A stretch of DNA of 64,000 bases, from NCBI RefSeq assembly GCF_011683955.1, contig NZ_JAAQPI010000022.1, forward strand, positions 24,398 through 88,397. Reading direction: 5' to 3'. The notes below the pieces were generated by a model that saw only the letters and a list, made by a program, of their open reading frames with translations, searched no databases and had not been told where the DNA came from. The first letter of the stretch is position 1. Each line of letters opens with the position of its first letter. A program made the translations under genes and the position numbers. Positions 26,505 through 37,100 of this stretch are shown here, in pieces. The DNA is from Pseudomaricurvus alkylphenolicus. GTDB lineage: Bacteria; Pseudomonadota; Gammaproteobacteria; Pseudomonadales; Cellvibrionaceae.

Positions 26505-26825
26505 ATGAAAGGTCTTGGCGATCTGATGAAGCAGGCCCAGGAAATGCAGGCCAATATGCAAAAAATGCAGGAAGAGCTGGCCAATGCCGAGGTACAGGGC
26601 GAGTCAGGGGCCGGCTTGATCAAGGTGGTCATGACCGGGCGTCACGATGTGCGTCGTGTGCATATTGACGACAGCCTGATGACGGAAGATAAGGAAATTC
26701 TGGAGGACCTGCTGGCGGCAGCGGTCAATGACGCCGTGCGCAAAGTGGAAGCCAACACCAAGGCCAAAATGGGCGATCTGACCTCTGGAATGCAGATGCC
26801 TCCCGGCTTTAAAATGCCATTTTGA
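26505..26825 (+). CDS. YbaB/EbfC nucleoid-associated protein
   Basis: 106 residues, complete. The N-terminal coiled helix [22 protein letters not shown] and the [15 protein letters not shown] and [11 protein letters not shown] segments are standard for YbaB/EbfC, a dimeric DNA-binding protein. It sits between dnaX and recR, its usual place, 26 bases after dnaX. Its C-terminus is the typical Met/Pro/Gly-rich tail. Confidence 0.94.
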   Translation: MKGLGDLMKQAQEMQANMQKMQEELANAEVQGESGAGLIKVVMTGRHDVRRVHIDDSLMTEDKEILEDLLAAAVNDAVRKVEANTKAKMGDLTSGMQMPPGFKMPF

Positions 26826-26895
26826 GACAGCTGTTTTGAGTCTTCACAGCAACCTGTGTCATAACAATATCGATTCGCACAGGTGATCAGTATTC

Positions 26896-27489
26896 ATGTT
26901 TAGTCCCTTAATTGATGAATTGATGAGCGCCCTGCGCTGTCTCCCGGGCGTAGGCCCCAAGTCGGCCCAGCGCATGGCACTGCACTTGCTGGAGCGCGAT
27001 CGGCCCGGCGCCGAGCGGCTGGCGGGCAGCCTGGCCAAGGCTGTGGAGGGCGTCGGTCACTGCAGCCGATGTCGTTCTCTGAGCGAGCAGCCGGTTTGTG
27101 GAATATGTGCCAATCCGCGTCGAGACGACTCCCTGCTAAGTGTGGTGGAAACGCCCGCCGATGTGTTGGCCATTGAGTCCGCCGGTACCTATCAAGGCAA
27201 GTATTTTGTTCTGATGGGGCACCTGTCTCCCATCGATGGCATTGGCCCTGAGGACATTGGTCTCGATGTACTGATGGAACGGTTACGCGAGGGCAATGTC
27301 AGAGAGTTGATTCTCGCCACCAACCCTACCATCGAAGGTGAGGCCACGGCCCACTACATTGCCGACCAGGCCAAGGCATTAGGTGTCGCTGTCAGCCGTA
27401 TTGCCCATGGTGTACCCCTGGGAGGAGAACTCGAATATATTGATGGCGGAACACTCGCCCACGCCTTTAGTTCAAGGAGAGCTGTTTAA
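26896..27489 (+). CDS. recR: Recombination protein RecR
   Basis: 197 residues. Helix-hairpin-helix at the N-terminus ([19 protein letters not shown]), four-cysteine zinc site CSRCRS...[10 protein letters not shown] at 56-75, Toprim domain ([27 protein letters not shown]) and a C-terminal Walker-B-like stretch. It acts with RecF and RecO to load RecA on gapped DNA. The stop overlaps the start of rnd by one base (TAATG). Confidence 0.96.
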   Translation: MFSPLIDELMSALRCLPGVGPKSAQRMALHLLERDRPGAERLAGSLAKAVEGVGHCSRCRSLSEQPVCGICANPRRDDSLLSVVETPADVLAIESAGTYQGKYFVLMGHLSPIDGIGPEDIGLDVLMERLREGNVRELILATNPTIEGEATAHYIADQAKALGVAVSRIAHGVPLGGELEYIDGGTLAHAFSSRRAV

Positions 27490-28649
27490 TGGCCGTCATT
27501 CCTTCCGACCCGATCTGGGTCAACAACGACGAAGAGTTGCAGGAATTGTGTCAGCGCTGGAGTGAGCAAGGTGCACTCGCCATTGATACGGAGTTTATGC
27601 GCAGCAGCACCTTTTATCCTCAGACGGCGTTGTTTCAGGTGGGAGACGGGCAGGGGTGTTATCTGATCGATCCATTGATCATTGAAGATTTCGAGCCCTT
27701 CAAGAACCTGATGGTGAATCCGGACGTCACCAAGGTGTTGCACTCCTGTTCGGAAGATCTGGAAGTATTTCAGACATTTCTGGAGGTCGTACCGACACCT
27801 TTGTTCGATACCCAGATCGCTGCGGCCTATGTGGGCCTGGGCTTTTCGCTGGGCTATGCCAAGCTGATCGAATGCCTGTTGAATGTTTCCGTTCCCAAAG
27901 ATGAAACCCGATCCGACTGGCTGCAGCGTCCACTGAGTCAGTCCCAAATGCAATATGCCGCGCTCGATGTCGCCTATCTGATGGTCGCCTATGGTGTGTT
28001 GCTGAAGAAATTAAAAGCCAATCGCCGCCTCAGCTGGATCCAGGAAGACTGCGCTGAGATTGTGACGGCCGCAGAGGAGCCTGTGCACCCGGAGCTGTTC
28101 TACACCAAAATCAAATCCGCATGGAAGCTCAATCGGCGGGAGTTGGCGGTGTTGCAGGCGTTGACCCGCTGGCGCGAGATCGAAGCCCGGGCCCGCAATG
28201 TACCGCGCAACCGCCTGGTCAAAGAGCGGGCACTTTGGGATATGGCCCGTATCATGCCAACCGAGCTCAAACACCTGACCGGTCTGGAGGGCATGACACC
28301 GAGAATGATCAAAGCCGATGGTGAACAGCTGCTGGAATTGATTGAAGAGGCCCGTCATACACAAGACGACCAGTGCCCGCCGCGGATACCGAAGCCCTTA
28401 TCGGCGGATCAAGGGGATCTCATGAAGGCGCTCAAACAGACGGCCCGGGACATTGCCGAATCGCTGGATATCGCCCCCGAAGTGCTGGTCCGTAAGCGCG
28501 ATTTTGAAGAATTGGTGCGCTCGGGAATGGCGGATCGAAATGCCTACGTTCTGAATCAACGGCTTTCGGGTTGGCGACGGGATGTGGTCGGCGATGTTCT
28601 GCTTTCTCAGGCGCAGGAATGGGGTTTGGCAGCCTCAGAAAACCCCTAG
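27489..28649 (+). CDS. rnd: Ribonuclease D
   Basis: 386 residues. DEDD 3'-5' exonuclease domain: AIDTEFMRSSTFYP (first Asp/Glu), LHSCSEDLEVF (second Asp), and the Exo III motif YAALDVAYL with tyrosine and Asp. Two HRDC-type helical domains follow (about 205-290 and 295-375). It trims tRNA and other structured RNA 3' ends. It is translationally coupled to recR. Confidence 0.94.
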   Translation: MAVIPSDPIWVNNDEELQELCQRWSEQGALAIDTEFMRSSTFYPQTALFQVGDGQGCYLIDPLIIEDFEPFKNLMVNPDVTKVLHSCSEDLEVFQTFLEVVPTPLFDTQIAAAYVGLGFSLGYAKLIECLLNVSVPKDETRSDWLQRPLSQSQMQYAALDVAYLMVAYGVLLKKLKANRRLSWIQEDCAEIVTAAEEPVHPELFYTKIKSAWKLNRRELAVLQALTRWREIEARARNVPRNRLVKERALWDMARIMPTELKHLTGLEGMTPRMIKADGEQLLELIEEARHTQDDQCPPRIPKPLSADQGDLMKALKQTARDIAESLDIAPEVLVRKRDFEELVRSGMADRNAYVLNQRLSGWRRDVVGDVLLSQAQEWGLAASENP

Positions 28650-28681
28650 ACCCGTAAGCATTGATAAGAGATAAAGACTCC

Positions 28682-28969
28682 ATGAAGCTGGTCTGTGATA
28701 TTTACAAAAGTCCTCGTGAAGACGAGATGTACCTTTACGTCAAAAAGGCCGATGGCCTGTCGCAGGTACCCGAAGCGTTACTTGAGAAATTTGGCAAGCC
28801 CGGCCATGTGATGACGCTGATTTTACAGCCGGGCAAAAAGCTGGCCAGGGTAGAGGCCGAACGGGTTATCGAACAGCTGGAGGAGAAGGGCTACTATCTG
28901 CAGATGCCGCCGCTGAAAGACGCAGAAATGAGTGAAATACAGCTCAAGAACACCAAAATGCAGTTGTAG
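28682..28969 (+). CDS. YcgL domain protein
   Basis: 95 residues from ATG 28682; upstream in-frame codons are not conserved. It begins [20 protein letters not shown], the signature of YcgL, a small alpha/beta protein of unknown biochemical role that clusters with rnd and ycgN across gammaproteobacteria, as here. Confidence 0.9.
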   Translation: MKLVCDIYKSPREDEMYLYVKKADGLSQVPEALLEKFGKPGHVMTLILQPGKKLARVEAERVIEQLEEKGYYLQMPPLKDAEMSEIQLKNTKMQL

Positions 28970-28979
28970 TCACGCCACG

Positions 28980-29429
28980 ATGATTGCGCAAAAATCCTGG
29001 TTTTGGGAACGAAAAACCCTGCAAGAGTTATCGCAGCAAGAGTGGGAATCTCTCTGCGATGGCTGCGGTAAATGCTGCCTGCACAAACTGGAAGACGAGG
29101 ATGCCGACGAGGTTTATTACACCTGCGTCGCCTGCCGCTACCTGGATACCGAAAACGGCGGTTGTCGCCAGTACAAACAGCGCTTGGAACTGGTCCCGGA
29201 GTGCATCAATCTAAAGCCCGAGGATGTTGAGAATTTTCACTGGTTACCCTCCACCTGCGCCTATCGACTGGTGGCTGAGGGGCAACCACTGCCCGATTGG
29301 CATCCATTGATCAGCGGCCGCGCCGACAGCGTTCACCGGGCCGGCATTTCCGTTAAGGGACGGGTCTATCGCGAGCAGGATGTCGATGTCGAAGACCTGG
29401 AAGACTATATCGTGCACTGGGTGGAATGA
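28980..29429 (+). CDS. YcgN family cysteine-cluster protein
   Basis: 149 residues from ATG 28980. Cysteines in CDGCGKCC (42-49), YTCVACRYL and GCRQY match the YcgN/UPF0153 family, thought to bind a metal or Fe-S centre. Function is unknown. It begins eleven bases after the ycgL stop and its own stop overlaps the next gene, so rnd-ycgL-ycgN and the membrane gene likely form one transcript. Confidence 0.9.
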   Translation: MIAQKSWFWERKTLQELSQQEWESLCDGCGKCCLHKLEDEDADEVYYTCVACRYLDTENGGCRQYKQRLELVPECINLKPEDVENFHWLPSTCAYRLVAEGQPLPDWHPLISGRADSVHRAGISVKGRVYREQDVDVEDLEDYIVHWVE

Positions 29430-29830
29430 TGAATACTGAGAGTCTGACGCTGGCCTGGGGTGCTTATCTCGCTGGAGCCCTGGGGCTGATGATCGTCTGG
29501 TGGCACATGACCGCCGCGGTGAAAAGGGATTGGCTGCGTCCCTTGCTGCGGGTGTTTATGGCAGCATTGCTTTTGTGCCCCTATAGCATTGGCGAGGATT
29601 ACACACAGATGGCGCCCGCCATACTTATGGTACTGATGGAGACCATTTTTGAAGGTGGTGAAGCATTTAACCGTGTGGGGCCGACATTATTGGGGGTGGT
29701 TGGCGCCGCACTGGTGGTGACTGTGGTCTGCCAATTGATATGGCGCCAGCGCCGGCGCAAGGCCGAACAGGATCGGCAATTGCAGCAGGCCCACGACAGT
29801 CTGGTAAAAGAAGCGCATACCCAGCCATAA
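29426..29830 (+). CDS. Small inner-membrane protein, unknown
   Basis: 134 residues with three hydrophobic stretches (about 8-28, 38-62 and 84-106) and a basic, helical C-terminal tail (WRQRRRKAEQDRQLQQAHDSL). No family is recognised beyond frequent co-occurrence with the following VWA gene in related bacteria, as I recall. The ATG overlaps the stop of ycgN (ATGATGA), so it is probably co-translated. Confidence 0.68.
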   Translation: MMNTESLTLAWGAYLAGALGLMIVWWHMTAAVKRDWLRPLLRVFMAALLLCPYSIGEDYTQMAPAILMVLMETIFEGGEAFNRVGPTLLGVVGAALVVTVVCQLIWRQRRRKAEQDRQLQQAHDSLVKEAHTQP

Positions 29831-29933
29831 AGGGTTAGAATACCCAAAAGATAATAACTAAAAGCTATAATCTTCAAAAGTACGGAATCCTTAAGTAAAA
29901 ACCCGTAAACAAGAACCAAAGGATGAGGCATCT

Positions 29934-32228
29934 ATGAACAGGATTTTGCGCCCGGCGGTTACCTTGCTACTGGCATTGGTAGCGGGGCTGGTGCTGGCCC
30001 AGGACGACACGCGTTCCAAACCCGCGGATGTGCGTCTGGTGATCGATGTTTCCGGCAGTATGAAACAGAACGATCCCGCCAACCTGCGCCAGCCGGCGGT
30101 GGAACTGCTGATGCAGCTGATGCCCGAAGACAGCAAGGCCGGTATCTGGACCTTTGGCCGTTACATCAACATGCTGGTGCCGCACAAACCGGTCAACGAT
30201 CGCTGGCGCACCGATGCCACCGAAAAGTCCGAACAGATCAACTCCCTTGGGCTCTTTACCAATATTGGCGAAGCGCTGGAAAAAGCCGCCTACGATTTTG
30301 ATCGCGCCAGCCCCGCTTACAACACCAGCATCATTCTGTTGACCGACGGCATGGTCGACATAGACAAGGATCCGGATAAAAACCAGGCCGAGTGGCGCCG
30401 TATTGTGGATGAGGTGTTGCCCAAATTGCAGCAGGCGGGCTACAAAATACACACCATCGCCCTGTCGGATAAAGCCGATACCGCGCTGATGGAAAAGCTC
30501 TCGCTCGGCACCGATGGCCTCTCGGAAGTTGCCAAAACGGCGGACGACCTGATGAAGGTGTTCCTGCGCATTTTTGATCAGGCGGCGCCGGCGGAGCAGG
30601 TTCCTTTGGAGGGGAACCGTTTCCTGGTGGATTCCAGCATCGAAGAATTTACCGCGTTGATATTCCGCAATAGCGATGTCGAACCCACGCGTCTGATCAG
30701 CCCGGACGAAACCGAATACCGCTTCGATCGTGAAACCTCCGACGTCAATTGGTACAAAACCCAGGACTACGATCTGATCACCGTCAAGCGCCCCTTGGAA
30801 GGTGAGTGGCAGGTGGTTGCCGACATCGACCCGGACAGCCGCGTAACCGTTGTCAGTAATCTGAATCTGTTGGTAAAACCCTTACCGACCAACCTGTTTA
30901 CCGGGCAGCAAACTCAGCTCTCATTGCTGTTTCAGGAAGACCAGCGCACGGTTACGGATCGCAACTTCCTGAGTTTGTTGACCATCGACAGCCTGGTGGG
31001 TCATACCGACAGCGGCCGCGAATGGCCGGAGCTGCTGAGCGAAGGATCGCCACCGGGCAACGGGATTTACTCTACCGAACTGAGCATGTTTGCCGATGAA
31101 GGCCGCTACCAGGTATCGGTGAATGTCGACGGCAAAAGCTTCCAGCGCAAATTCAATCACCACCTGACGGTTCGCGAACCCTTTGCGGTCAGCCTGGATA
31201 AACTGGTTCTGGGCGGGCGAGAGCAGCAAAAACTCTTGGTACGAGCCCACAGCCAGGTGGTCGTGCCTGCGGAAACCCAAGTGGTGGCCCGCATTAAAGA
31301 TCCCAATGGTCGCAGCAGCATCAAACCTATGCAGTTAACACCCACCGATGAATGGGAGTTGATTTTGCAGCCGGAGGTGGAAGGTACCTACCAGGTGCGA
31401 TTGCGTATCAGCGGCATCGACAGTCATGGTCAGTCGTTTAACGTGGACCCTCCGGTACAGCGTTTTAACTATCCCTCGGCTGATAATCCATTTAGCCAGC
31501 CAGCGCCGCAGCCTGAGCCGGAACCCGAACCCGAACCCGAACCCGAACCCGAACCCGAACCGGAGCCCCAGCCGCAACCTGAGCCTGAGCCAGGCCCTGA
31601 ACCGGTTGAGCAAGAGGATGAGTCCTCAGACTGGATGCTCTATGTCGGACTCGGCATAGGCAACCTGTTGGTCGTTGTTCTGGCGTTCTTTGCTTATCGC
31701 ATGGTTATGGGGTCGGGTAAAGGCGACAGCCTCAAAGACCTCGAAAAAGCGGTGGACGACGCCGAAGAGGATGACCTGGACGATGCGCCAGAGGAACCTG
31801 CAGCGGTACCGGAACTGCAACCCGAGCCCGAGCCGGAGCCACCCGCTCCGCAAATGGAGGCCATGCCTGAGGCGGAACCTGTTCTGGACGACGATGACCT
31901 GACCGAAATGCCTATGGATGCAGGCCTGGATCTTTCCAGTGACGATGTGACCGAGCAGGAAATTCAGCTTGACGATGAAGTCGCCGCCGACGAGCTGCTG
32001 GCGGGTCTCGAAGAGCCGCTGGATCAAGTCGAAGTGGATGATCTGGACGATATTCTCGGTGACGACCTGGGCAATGACTTGGCGGATGAATTGGGTGATG
32101 ACCTGATGGAATCACTGGAGGCCGAAAGCCAGGCGGCGGAGGATGAGCTGGCCGGATTCTCTCTGGATGACTTCGCGCCGGAATCCCTGGATGAACTGGA
32201 CGATGACAAGGATAACGACAAAGCCTGA
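29934..32228 (+). CDS. VWA-domain protein (TIGR03503-like), membrane anchored
   Basis: 764 residues. Signal peptide (about 1-22), then a von Willebrand factor A domain with MIDAS DVSGS at 38-42 and a Thr/Asp pair later (LLTDGMVD). Beta-rich periplasmic modules follow to about 510, then a linker of repeated Glu-Pro pairs (about 526-560), one membrane helix (about 567-590) and a strongly acidic cytosolic tail ending in DDDKDNDKA. The architecture matches TIGR03503 proteins of unknown role. A terminal acidic tail this rich in Asp/Glu is unusual. Confidence 0.85.
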   Translation: MNRILRPAVTLLLALVAGLVLAQDDTRSKPADVRLVIDVSGSMKQNDPANLRQPAVELLMQLMPEDSKAGIWTFGRYINMLVPHKPVNDRWRTDATEKSEQINSLGLFTNIGEALEKAAYDFDRASPAYNTSIILLTDGMVDIDKDPDKNQAEWRRIVDEVLPKLQQAGYKIHTIALSDKADTALMEKLSLGTDGLSEVAKTADDLMKVFLRIFDQAAPAEQVPLEGNRFLVDSSIEEFTALIFRNSDVEPTRLISPDETEYRFDRETSDVNWYKTQDYDLITVKRPLEGEWQVVADIDPDSRVTVVSNLNLLVKPLPTNLFTGQQTQLSLLFQEDQRTVTDRNFLSLLTIDSLVGHTDSGREWPELLSEGSPPGNGIYSTELSMFADEGRYQVSVNVDGKSFQRKFNHHLTVREPFAVSLDKLVLGGREQQKLLVRAHSQVVVPAETQVVARIKDPNGRSSIKPMQLTPTDEWELILQPEVEGTYQVRLRISGIDSHGQSFNVDPPVQRFNYPSADNPFSQPAPQPEPEPEPEPEPEPEPEPEPQPQPEPEPGPEPVEQEDESSDWMLYVGLGIGNLLVVVLAFFAYRMVMGSGKGDSLKDLEKAVDDAEEDDLDDAPEEPAAVPELQPEPEPEPPAPQMEAMPEAEPVLDDDDLTEMPMDAGLDLSSDDVTEQEIQLDDEVAADELLAGLEEPLDQVEVDDLDDILGDDLGNDLADELGDDLMESLEAESQAAEDELAGFSLDDFAPESLDELDDDKDNDKA

Positions 32229-32241
32229 TAGGGTTTGATTC

Positions 32242-32853
32242 GTGTTGACCTGTGAACGCTGCCACCTGCGACAGGACTTGTGTTTGTGTCAGCAGGCGCC
32301 GCGTCTCAGCGAGCTGCCGCGTATTACTTTGCTGACTCACGAACGGGAATTGCAGAAAACCACCAACACCGGACGACTGCTGTTAGCGACCCTGCCAGGC
32401 GCCGAGCTTATGCTGTGGTCCCGTCGAGAGACGGATCGCGCCCTGAGCGAACGTGCCGCCCAATCGGGGCTTCAACAGGTGTTGCTGTTTCCTGACAAAC
32501 CCTCTGAATCCCAGCCTGCCGGGCACCCAGTGACCTGCATACAACAACCTGAGCCGAACCGGGAAGAGTACATACTGCTGGATGCCACTTGGCAACAGGC
32601 CGGCAAGATGCTGCGTCAATCAAGGTTGCTAAAAACACTACCGCGACTGTCGCTGCAAACGCCGCAGGAGAGCGTTTACCATCTGCGGCGAAACCAGCAA
32701 CCGGGTAATCTATCGACGGCGGAAACGGCGATTGCCTTACTGCATAACATCCGGCAGCCAGAGGACGCCGTTCAGTTGCAACAGCACTTTGAACGCTTTC
32801 TTCACCATTATGAAGCCCACCGCAGCCACCACCCATTGACTGATTCCACATGA
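32242..32853 (+). CDS. DTW-domain protein, putative tRNA aminocarboxypropyltransferase
   Basis: 203 residues from GTG 32242. The cysteine motif CERCHLRQDLCLC opens the protein and LLDATWQQAGKML carries the D-x-T-W signature. The domain (TapT/YfiP type) transfers the 3-amino-3-carboxypropyl group of SAM to uridine 47 in tRNA. The overall order, zinc-like cysteines then SPOUT-like fold, fits. The first residues match TapT more than the rRNA enzymes. It overlaps the GNAT gene by four bases. Confidence 0.85.
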   Translation: MLTCERCHLRQDLCLCQQAPRLSELPRITLLTHERELQKTTNTGRLLLATLPGAELMLWSRRETDRALSERAAQSGLQQVLLFPDKPSESQPAGHPVTCIQQPEPNREEYILLDATWQQAGKMLRQSRLLKTLPRLSLQTPQESVYHLRRNQQPGNLSTAETAIALLHNIRQPEDAVQLQQHFERFLHHYEAHRSHHPLTDST

Positions 32854-33281
32854 ATACGCCGACGTGTGAATTGCTGGACGAACTGCAGCTGCCTCTGGTC
32901 AATAAATTCTATAAACGCTGCCGCTACAGTGCCAAGGCAGGCCGTGGGGAGAAGGTGTACGTGTTGCGCGACCAGAGCGGTATCGTCGCTGCAGTCCGCC
33001 TTGAACCAAAACCCCAGGGCTACTACTTTCTGCGCAGCATGTGTGTGGACCCGGCACTGCGCCGGCAGGGGTTGGGGGCTCAGCTGCTCAAAGCGCTAAC
33101 CCCCTTGCTGGAGCAAACCCGTTGCTATTGTTATCCGTTTGATCATTTACAGGCGTTCTATGCCGAAGCAGGCTTTGAGCAGGTACCCTCAGAGACAATG
33201 CCCGATTTTATCCGAGACGGCTTGCTACGATACCGGGCTCAGGGCCGTAAAATTCTATTAATGGTAAGGCCCCCGGCGTGA
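32850..33281 (+). CDS. GNAT family acetyltransferase
   Basis: 143 residues. GNAT core with the acetyl-CoA motif SMCVDPALRRQGLGAQLLKAL at about 64-84 and a following helix-strand (YCYPFDHLQAFYAEAGFEQV). The N-terminal NKFYKRCRYSAKAGRGEKVYV precedes it. The overlapping start with the DTW gene suggests co-translation; a substrate is not predictable. Confidence 0.82.
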   Translation: MNTPTCELLDELQLPLVNKFYKRCRYSAKAGRGEKVYVLRDQSGIVAAVRLEPKPQGYYFLRSMCVDPALRRQGLGAQLLKALTPLLEQTRCYCYPFDHLQAFYAEAGFEQVPSETMPDFIRDGLLRYRAQGRKILLMVRPPA

Positions 33282-33342
33282 ACAAGCGCTAAACTGAAAA
33301 TAGTCCGCGCAACCAACAATCCATGGAGACAGGCAGGCAAAC

Positions 33343-34119
33343 ATGTGTGAACTGTTGGGCATGTCCGCCAATGTACCCACTGACATCTGTTTCAGCTTCC
33401 AGGGGCTGATCCAGCGGGGTGGGGGTACCGGCCCCCACAAAGACGGCTGGGGCATTGTCTTCTACGAAGGCAAGGGCATTCGCGAGTTTCGCGATCCCGG
33501 TGCCAGTGTCGAATCCCGCATCGCCCAATTGGTGCAGTGCTATCCCATCAAAAGCTGTTACGTCATCAGCCATATTCGCCAGGCCAATGTGGGCTCGGTG
33601 TGCCTGGAAAATACTCACCCTTTTACCCGTGAACTCTGGGGCCAGAACTGGACTCTGGCACACAATGGCCAGCTCAAGGGCAGCGAGGAATTGGCCTTGG
33701 GTAAAGACTTGCCGGTCGGTACCACGGACAGCGAACGGGCTTTTTGTTGGCTACTGGCGGAGCTGCGTTGCCGCTTCAGCGAAGCGCCGGACATACAAAC
33801 CCTGTCGGAATTTCTCCACCCGCGCTGTGAACGCCTGCGCGCGATGGGTGTCTGTAATCTGCTGCTCAGCAACGGCCAATGGCTGTTGGCCTACTGCTCC
33901 ACCAAACTGCAGTGGATCACCCGCTGCGCACCCTTTGGCGAAGCCAGCCTCACCGACGCCGATGTCAGTGTGGATTTCGCGGGCGAGACCACTCCCAACG
34001 ACGTGGTGACGGTGATTGCCACAGAACCCCTGACCTGCAATGAACAATGGACCCCCATGGCACCCGGTGAGCTGATTGCCTTTGTGGACGGAGACCCGGT
34101 ACAGCGCCTTACTGTATAA
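33343..34119 (+). CDS. Class II glutamine amidotransferase, YafJ-like
   Basis: 258 residues. The nucleophile is Cys2 after loss of Met1 ([14 protein letters not shown]). Ntn-hydrolase features: [20 protein letters not shown] and [12 protein letters not shown]. YafJ-like proteins release ammonia or act on gamma-glutamyl compounds, but the acceptor is unknown, as no synthase domain follows. The 3' end abuts hrpA (32 bases). Confidence 0.88.
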   Translation: MCELLGMSANVPTDICFSFQGLIQRGGGTGPHKDGWGIVFYEGKGIREFRDPGASVESRIAQLVQCYPIKSCYVISHIRQANVGSVCLENTHPFTRELWGQNWTLAHNGQLKGSEELALGKDLPVGTTDSERAFCWLLAELRCRFSEAPDIQTLSEFLHPRCERLRAMGVCNLLLSNGQWLLAYCSTKLQWITRCAPFGEASLTDADVSVDFAGETTPNDVVTVIATEPLTCNEQWTPMAPGELIAFVDGDPVQRLTV

Positions 34120-34150
34120 TGCCGTCCTTTTGGGATATTGGGGGAGCCAG

Positions 34151-37100
34151 TTGAGTACCGAAGCTCTGCAACAGCTGCAGCCGCCGTTGGATGAGGTGAT
34201 GGGGCGCGACCGCTATCGCCTGCAGCGCCAATGGCATGATATACAGGACCGCAGCCGCGCCGGCAAACCCGTCGATAAAGCCCTGCAAAAACTCAGTCAG
34301 GCGGTGGAGCGCTCTCAGCAGTTGCTGCAGCGTCGTCAGGAGGCTGTGCCGGAGATCAAATTTCCCGAAGAGCTGCCCGTCTCGGGGCGCAGGGACGAAA
34401 TCGCCAGCCTCATCGACAAACATCAGGTGGTGATACTGGCCGGCGAAACCGGTTCCGGTAAGACCACTCAGCTGCCCAAAATCTGCCTGTCTCTTGGGCG
34501 GGGTGTCAAAGGCCTGATCGGTCATACCCAACCCCGACGGATCGCTGCACGTACCGTCGCCAGCCGCATCGCTGAAGAGCTGGATACGCCTCTGGGCAGC
34601 TCGGTGGGCTACCAGGTCCGCTTTACCGATCACAGCCAGGATACCAGCCATATCAAATTGATGACCGACGGTATTCTGCTGGCGGAAATCCAGCATGATC
34701 GTTACCTCAGCAAGTACGACACACTGATTATCGATGAGGCCCACGAACGCAGCCTCAATATCGACTTTCTGCTTGGCTATCTCAAACGCATACTGCCCAA
34801 GCGACCCGATCTGAAGCTGATCATTACCTCGGCGACCATCGATCTGCAGCGTTTCTCGGAACACTTCGATAAAGCACCGATTATTGAAGTGTCCGGTCGC
34901 ACCTATCCGGTGGAGACCCGCTATCGCCCCATGGCGGACCAGGACGATGATCTCTATGGTGCTATTTGCGACACCGTAGAGGAAATCCTGCAGGAAGAGC
35001 GCAACAGCACGCGCCGCGGTGGCGATATTCTGGTGTTTCTCAGTGGTGAGCGGGAAATCCGCGAGGCGGCTCTGGCGCTGCGCAAGGCGGACATTCCCCA
35101 TCTGGAAGTGCTGCCGCTGTACGCACGTTTAAGTCTGGCCGAGCAGAACCGGGTGTTTAACGCCCATAAGGGGCGGCGTGTGGTTCTCGCCACTAATGTG
35201 GCGGAAACCAGTATCACCGTGCCGGGTATACGCTATGTGATCGATCCGGGTTTTGCCCGCATCAGCCGCTACAGTTTCCGTTCGAAGGTACAAAGGTTGC
35301 CCATTGAAGCCATCTCCCAGGCCAGCGCCAACCAGCGCCAGGGGCGCTGCGGTCGGGTCAGTGAAGGTGTCTGCTACCGGCTTTACGACGAGCAGGATTT
35401 TCTCAACCGCCCCGAATTTACCGATGCCGAAATCTTGCGTACCAATCTGGCGGCGGTAATCCTGCAGATGCTTAACCTGCGCATTGGCGATGTGCGCCAC
35501 TTTCCGTTTGTCGATAAACCTGATCAACGTTTGCTCAATGACGGTTTTAAACTCCTGCAGGAACTGCAGGCCGTCGATGGCAAAGGCAAGGTCAAACCCC
35601 TGGGGCGCCAGTTGATGACGCTGCCGGTGGACCCACGCCTGGGCCGAATGGTACTCGCCGGGGCCAAGACCGGTGCGCTGCGGGAAATCCTGATTATCGC
35701 CAGCGCACTGTCGATCCAGGATCCGCGCGAACGTCCGGCCGAAAAGAAACAGGCGGCGGATGAAAAACACCGCCGTTTTAATGACGACCATTCCGACTTT
35801 CTCGCCTTTATCAATCTCTGGGACTACGCCGAACAGCAGCGGCAGGATCTGTCACAGAACCAATTCCGCAAACTCTGTAAGCGGGAGTTCCTGTCCTGGT
35901 TGCGTTTGCGGGAATGGAGAGAAATTCATCACCAACTGTTGTTGGCCCTAAAGCCCCTGCACCTGAAGGCCAATCGCGAAGCCGCCGGCTACGAAGCCGT
36001 TCACCGGGGGTTGATCAGTGGCCTGCTCGGCTACGTAGGCAACAAGGCGGAGGAAAAAGAATATTTGGGTGCGCGCAATCGCCGCTTCCATATTTTTCCG
36101 GGTTCGTCCCAGGCCAAAAAGGCGCCCAAGTGGATTGTAGCGGGGCAGCTGCTGGAGACCTCGCGCCTGTTTGCCCATCAAGTCGCCAAGGTGGATCCGG
36201 GTTGGGTGCTGGAGGCGGCTGAGCATCTGGTTAAGCGCACACAGTTTGAGCCCCATTACGATGTTCGTTCCGGGCAGGTAATGGCGTTCGAAAAAATATC
36301 TCTATATGGACTGGTGCTGGTTGAAAAACGCCGGGTCAGCTACGGAGGTATTGATCCCGTTACCTCGCGCGAAGTGTTTATCCGTGCGGCACTGGTGGAA
36401 GGGCGTTATCGGGGCAAAGGCAAATTCTTCAAACATAACCAGAACCTGGTGGAAGAACTGCAGGAGCTGGAAGCCAAATCCCGTCGGCGCGATATTCTGG
36501 TGGACGACGAAGTGCTCTACCGCTTCTATGATGAGCGGGTACCAGCAGATATCGTCAACCTGGCTGGCTTTGAACGCTGGCGCAAGGACATGGAAAAGGC
36601 AACCCCGCGCGGCGAGCCCGGCCAGCTGTATATGGAGCGGGACTACCTGATGCGCCACGACGCCGCAGCAGTGACTGAGGCGCAGTTCCCCGGCGAGCTC
36701 AATTGGCAGGGGCTGACTTTTGCGCTCAAGTATCACTTTGAGCCCGGCCATAAAGAAGATGGTGTCAGTATTCAGGTGCCGGTTGCAGCATTGCACCTGG
36801 TGCCTGAGCATCGCCTTGAGTGGATTATTCCCGGAATTCTGCGGGAGAAGTGTATCGCCATGGTAAAAGGCTTATCCAAACAGTGGCGCAAACATTTTGT
36901 GCCGGTGCCTGCCTTTGTGGACAAGGCACTGGCGGGCATGAAAGCGGACGACGTTCCTCTGGCGGAGGCGCTCTCACACCAGCTCAAGCGCCAGACCACA
37001 TTGGACATTCCTATTGAGGAGTGGGCGGGTTGTCGATTGGACAACTACTACCTGTTCAATATTCAGGTGGTGGATGAAAACGGCAAGGTACTGGCACAGG

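Noticed and set aside
34109..35101. 330-residue minus-strand frame
   Set aside because: Shadow of hrpA, whose motifs are unambiguous.
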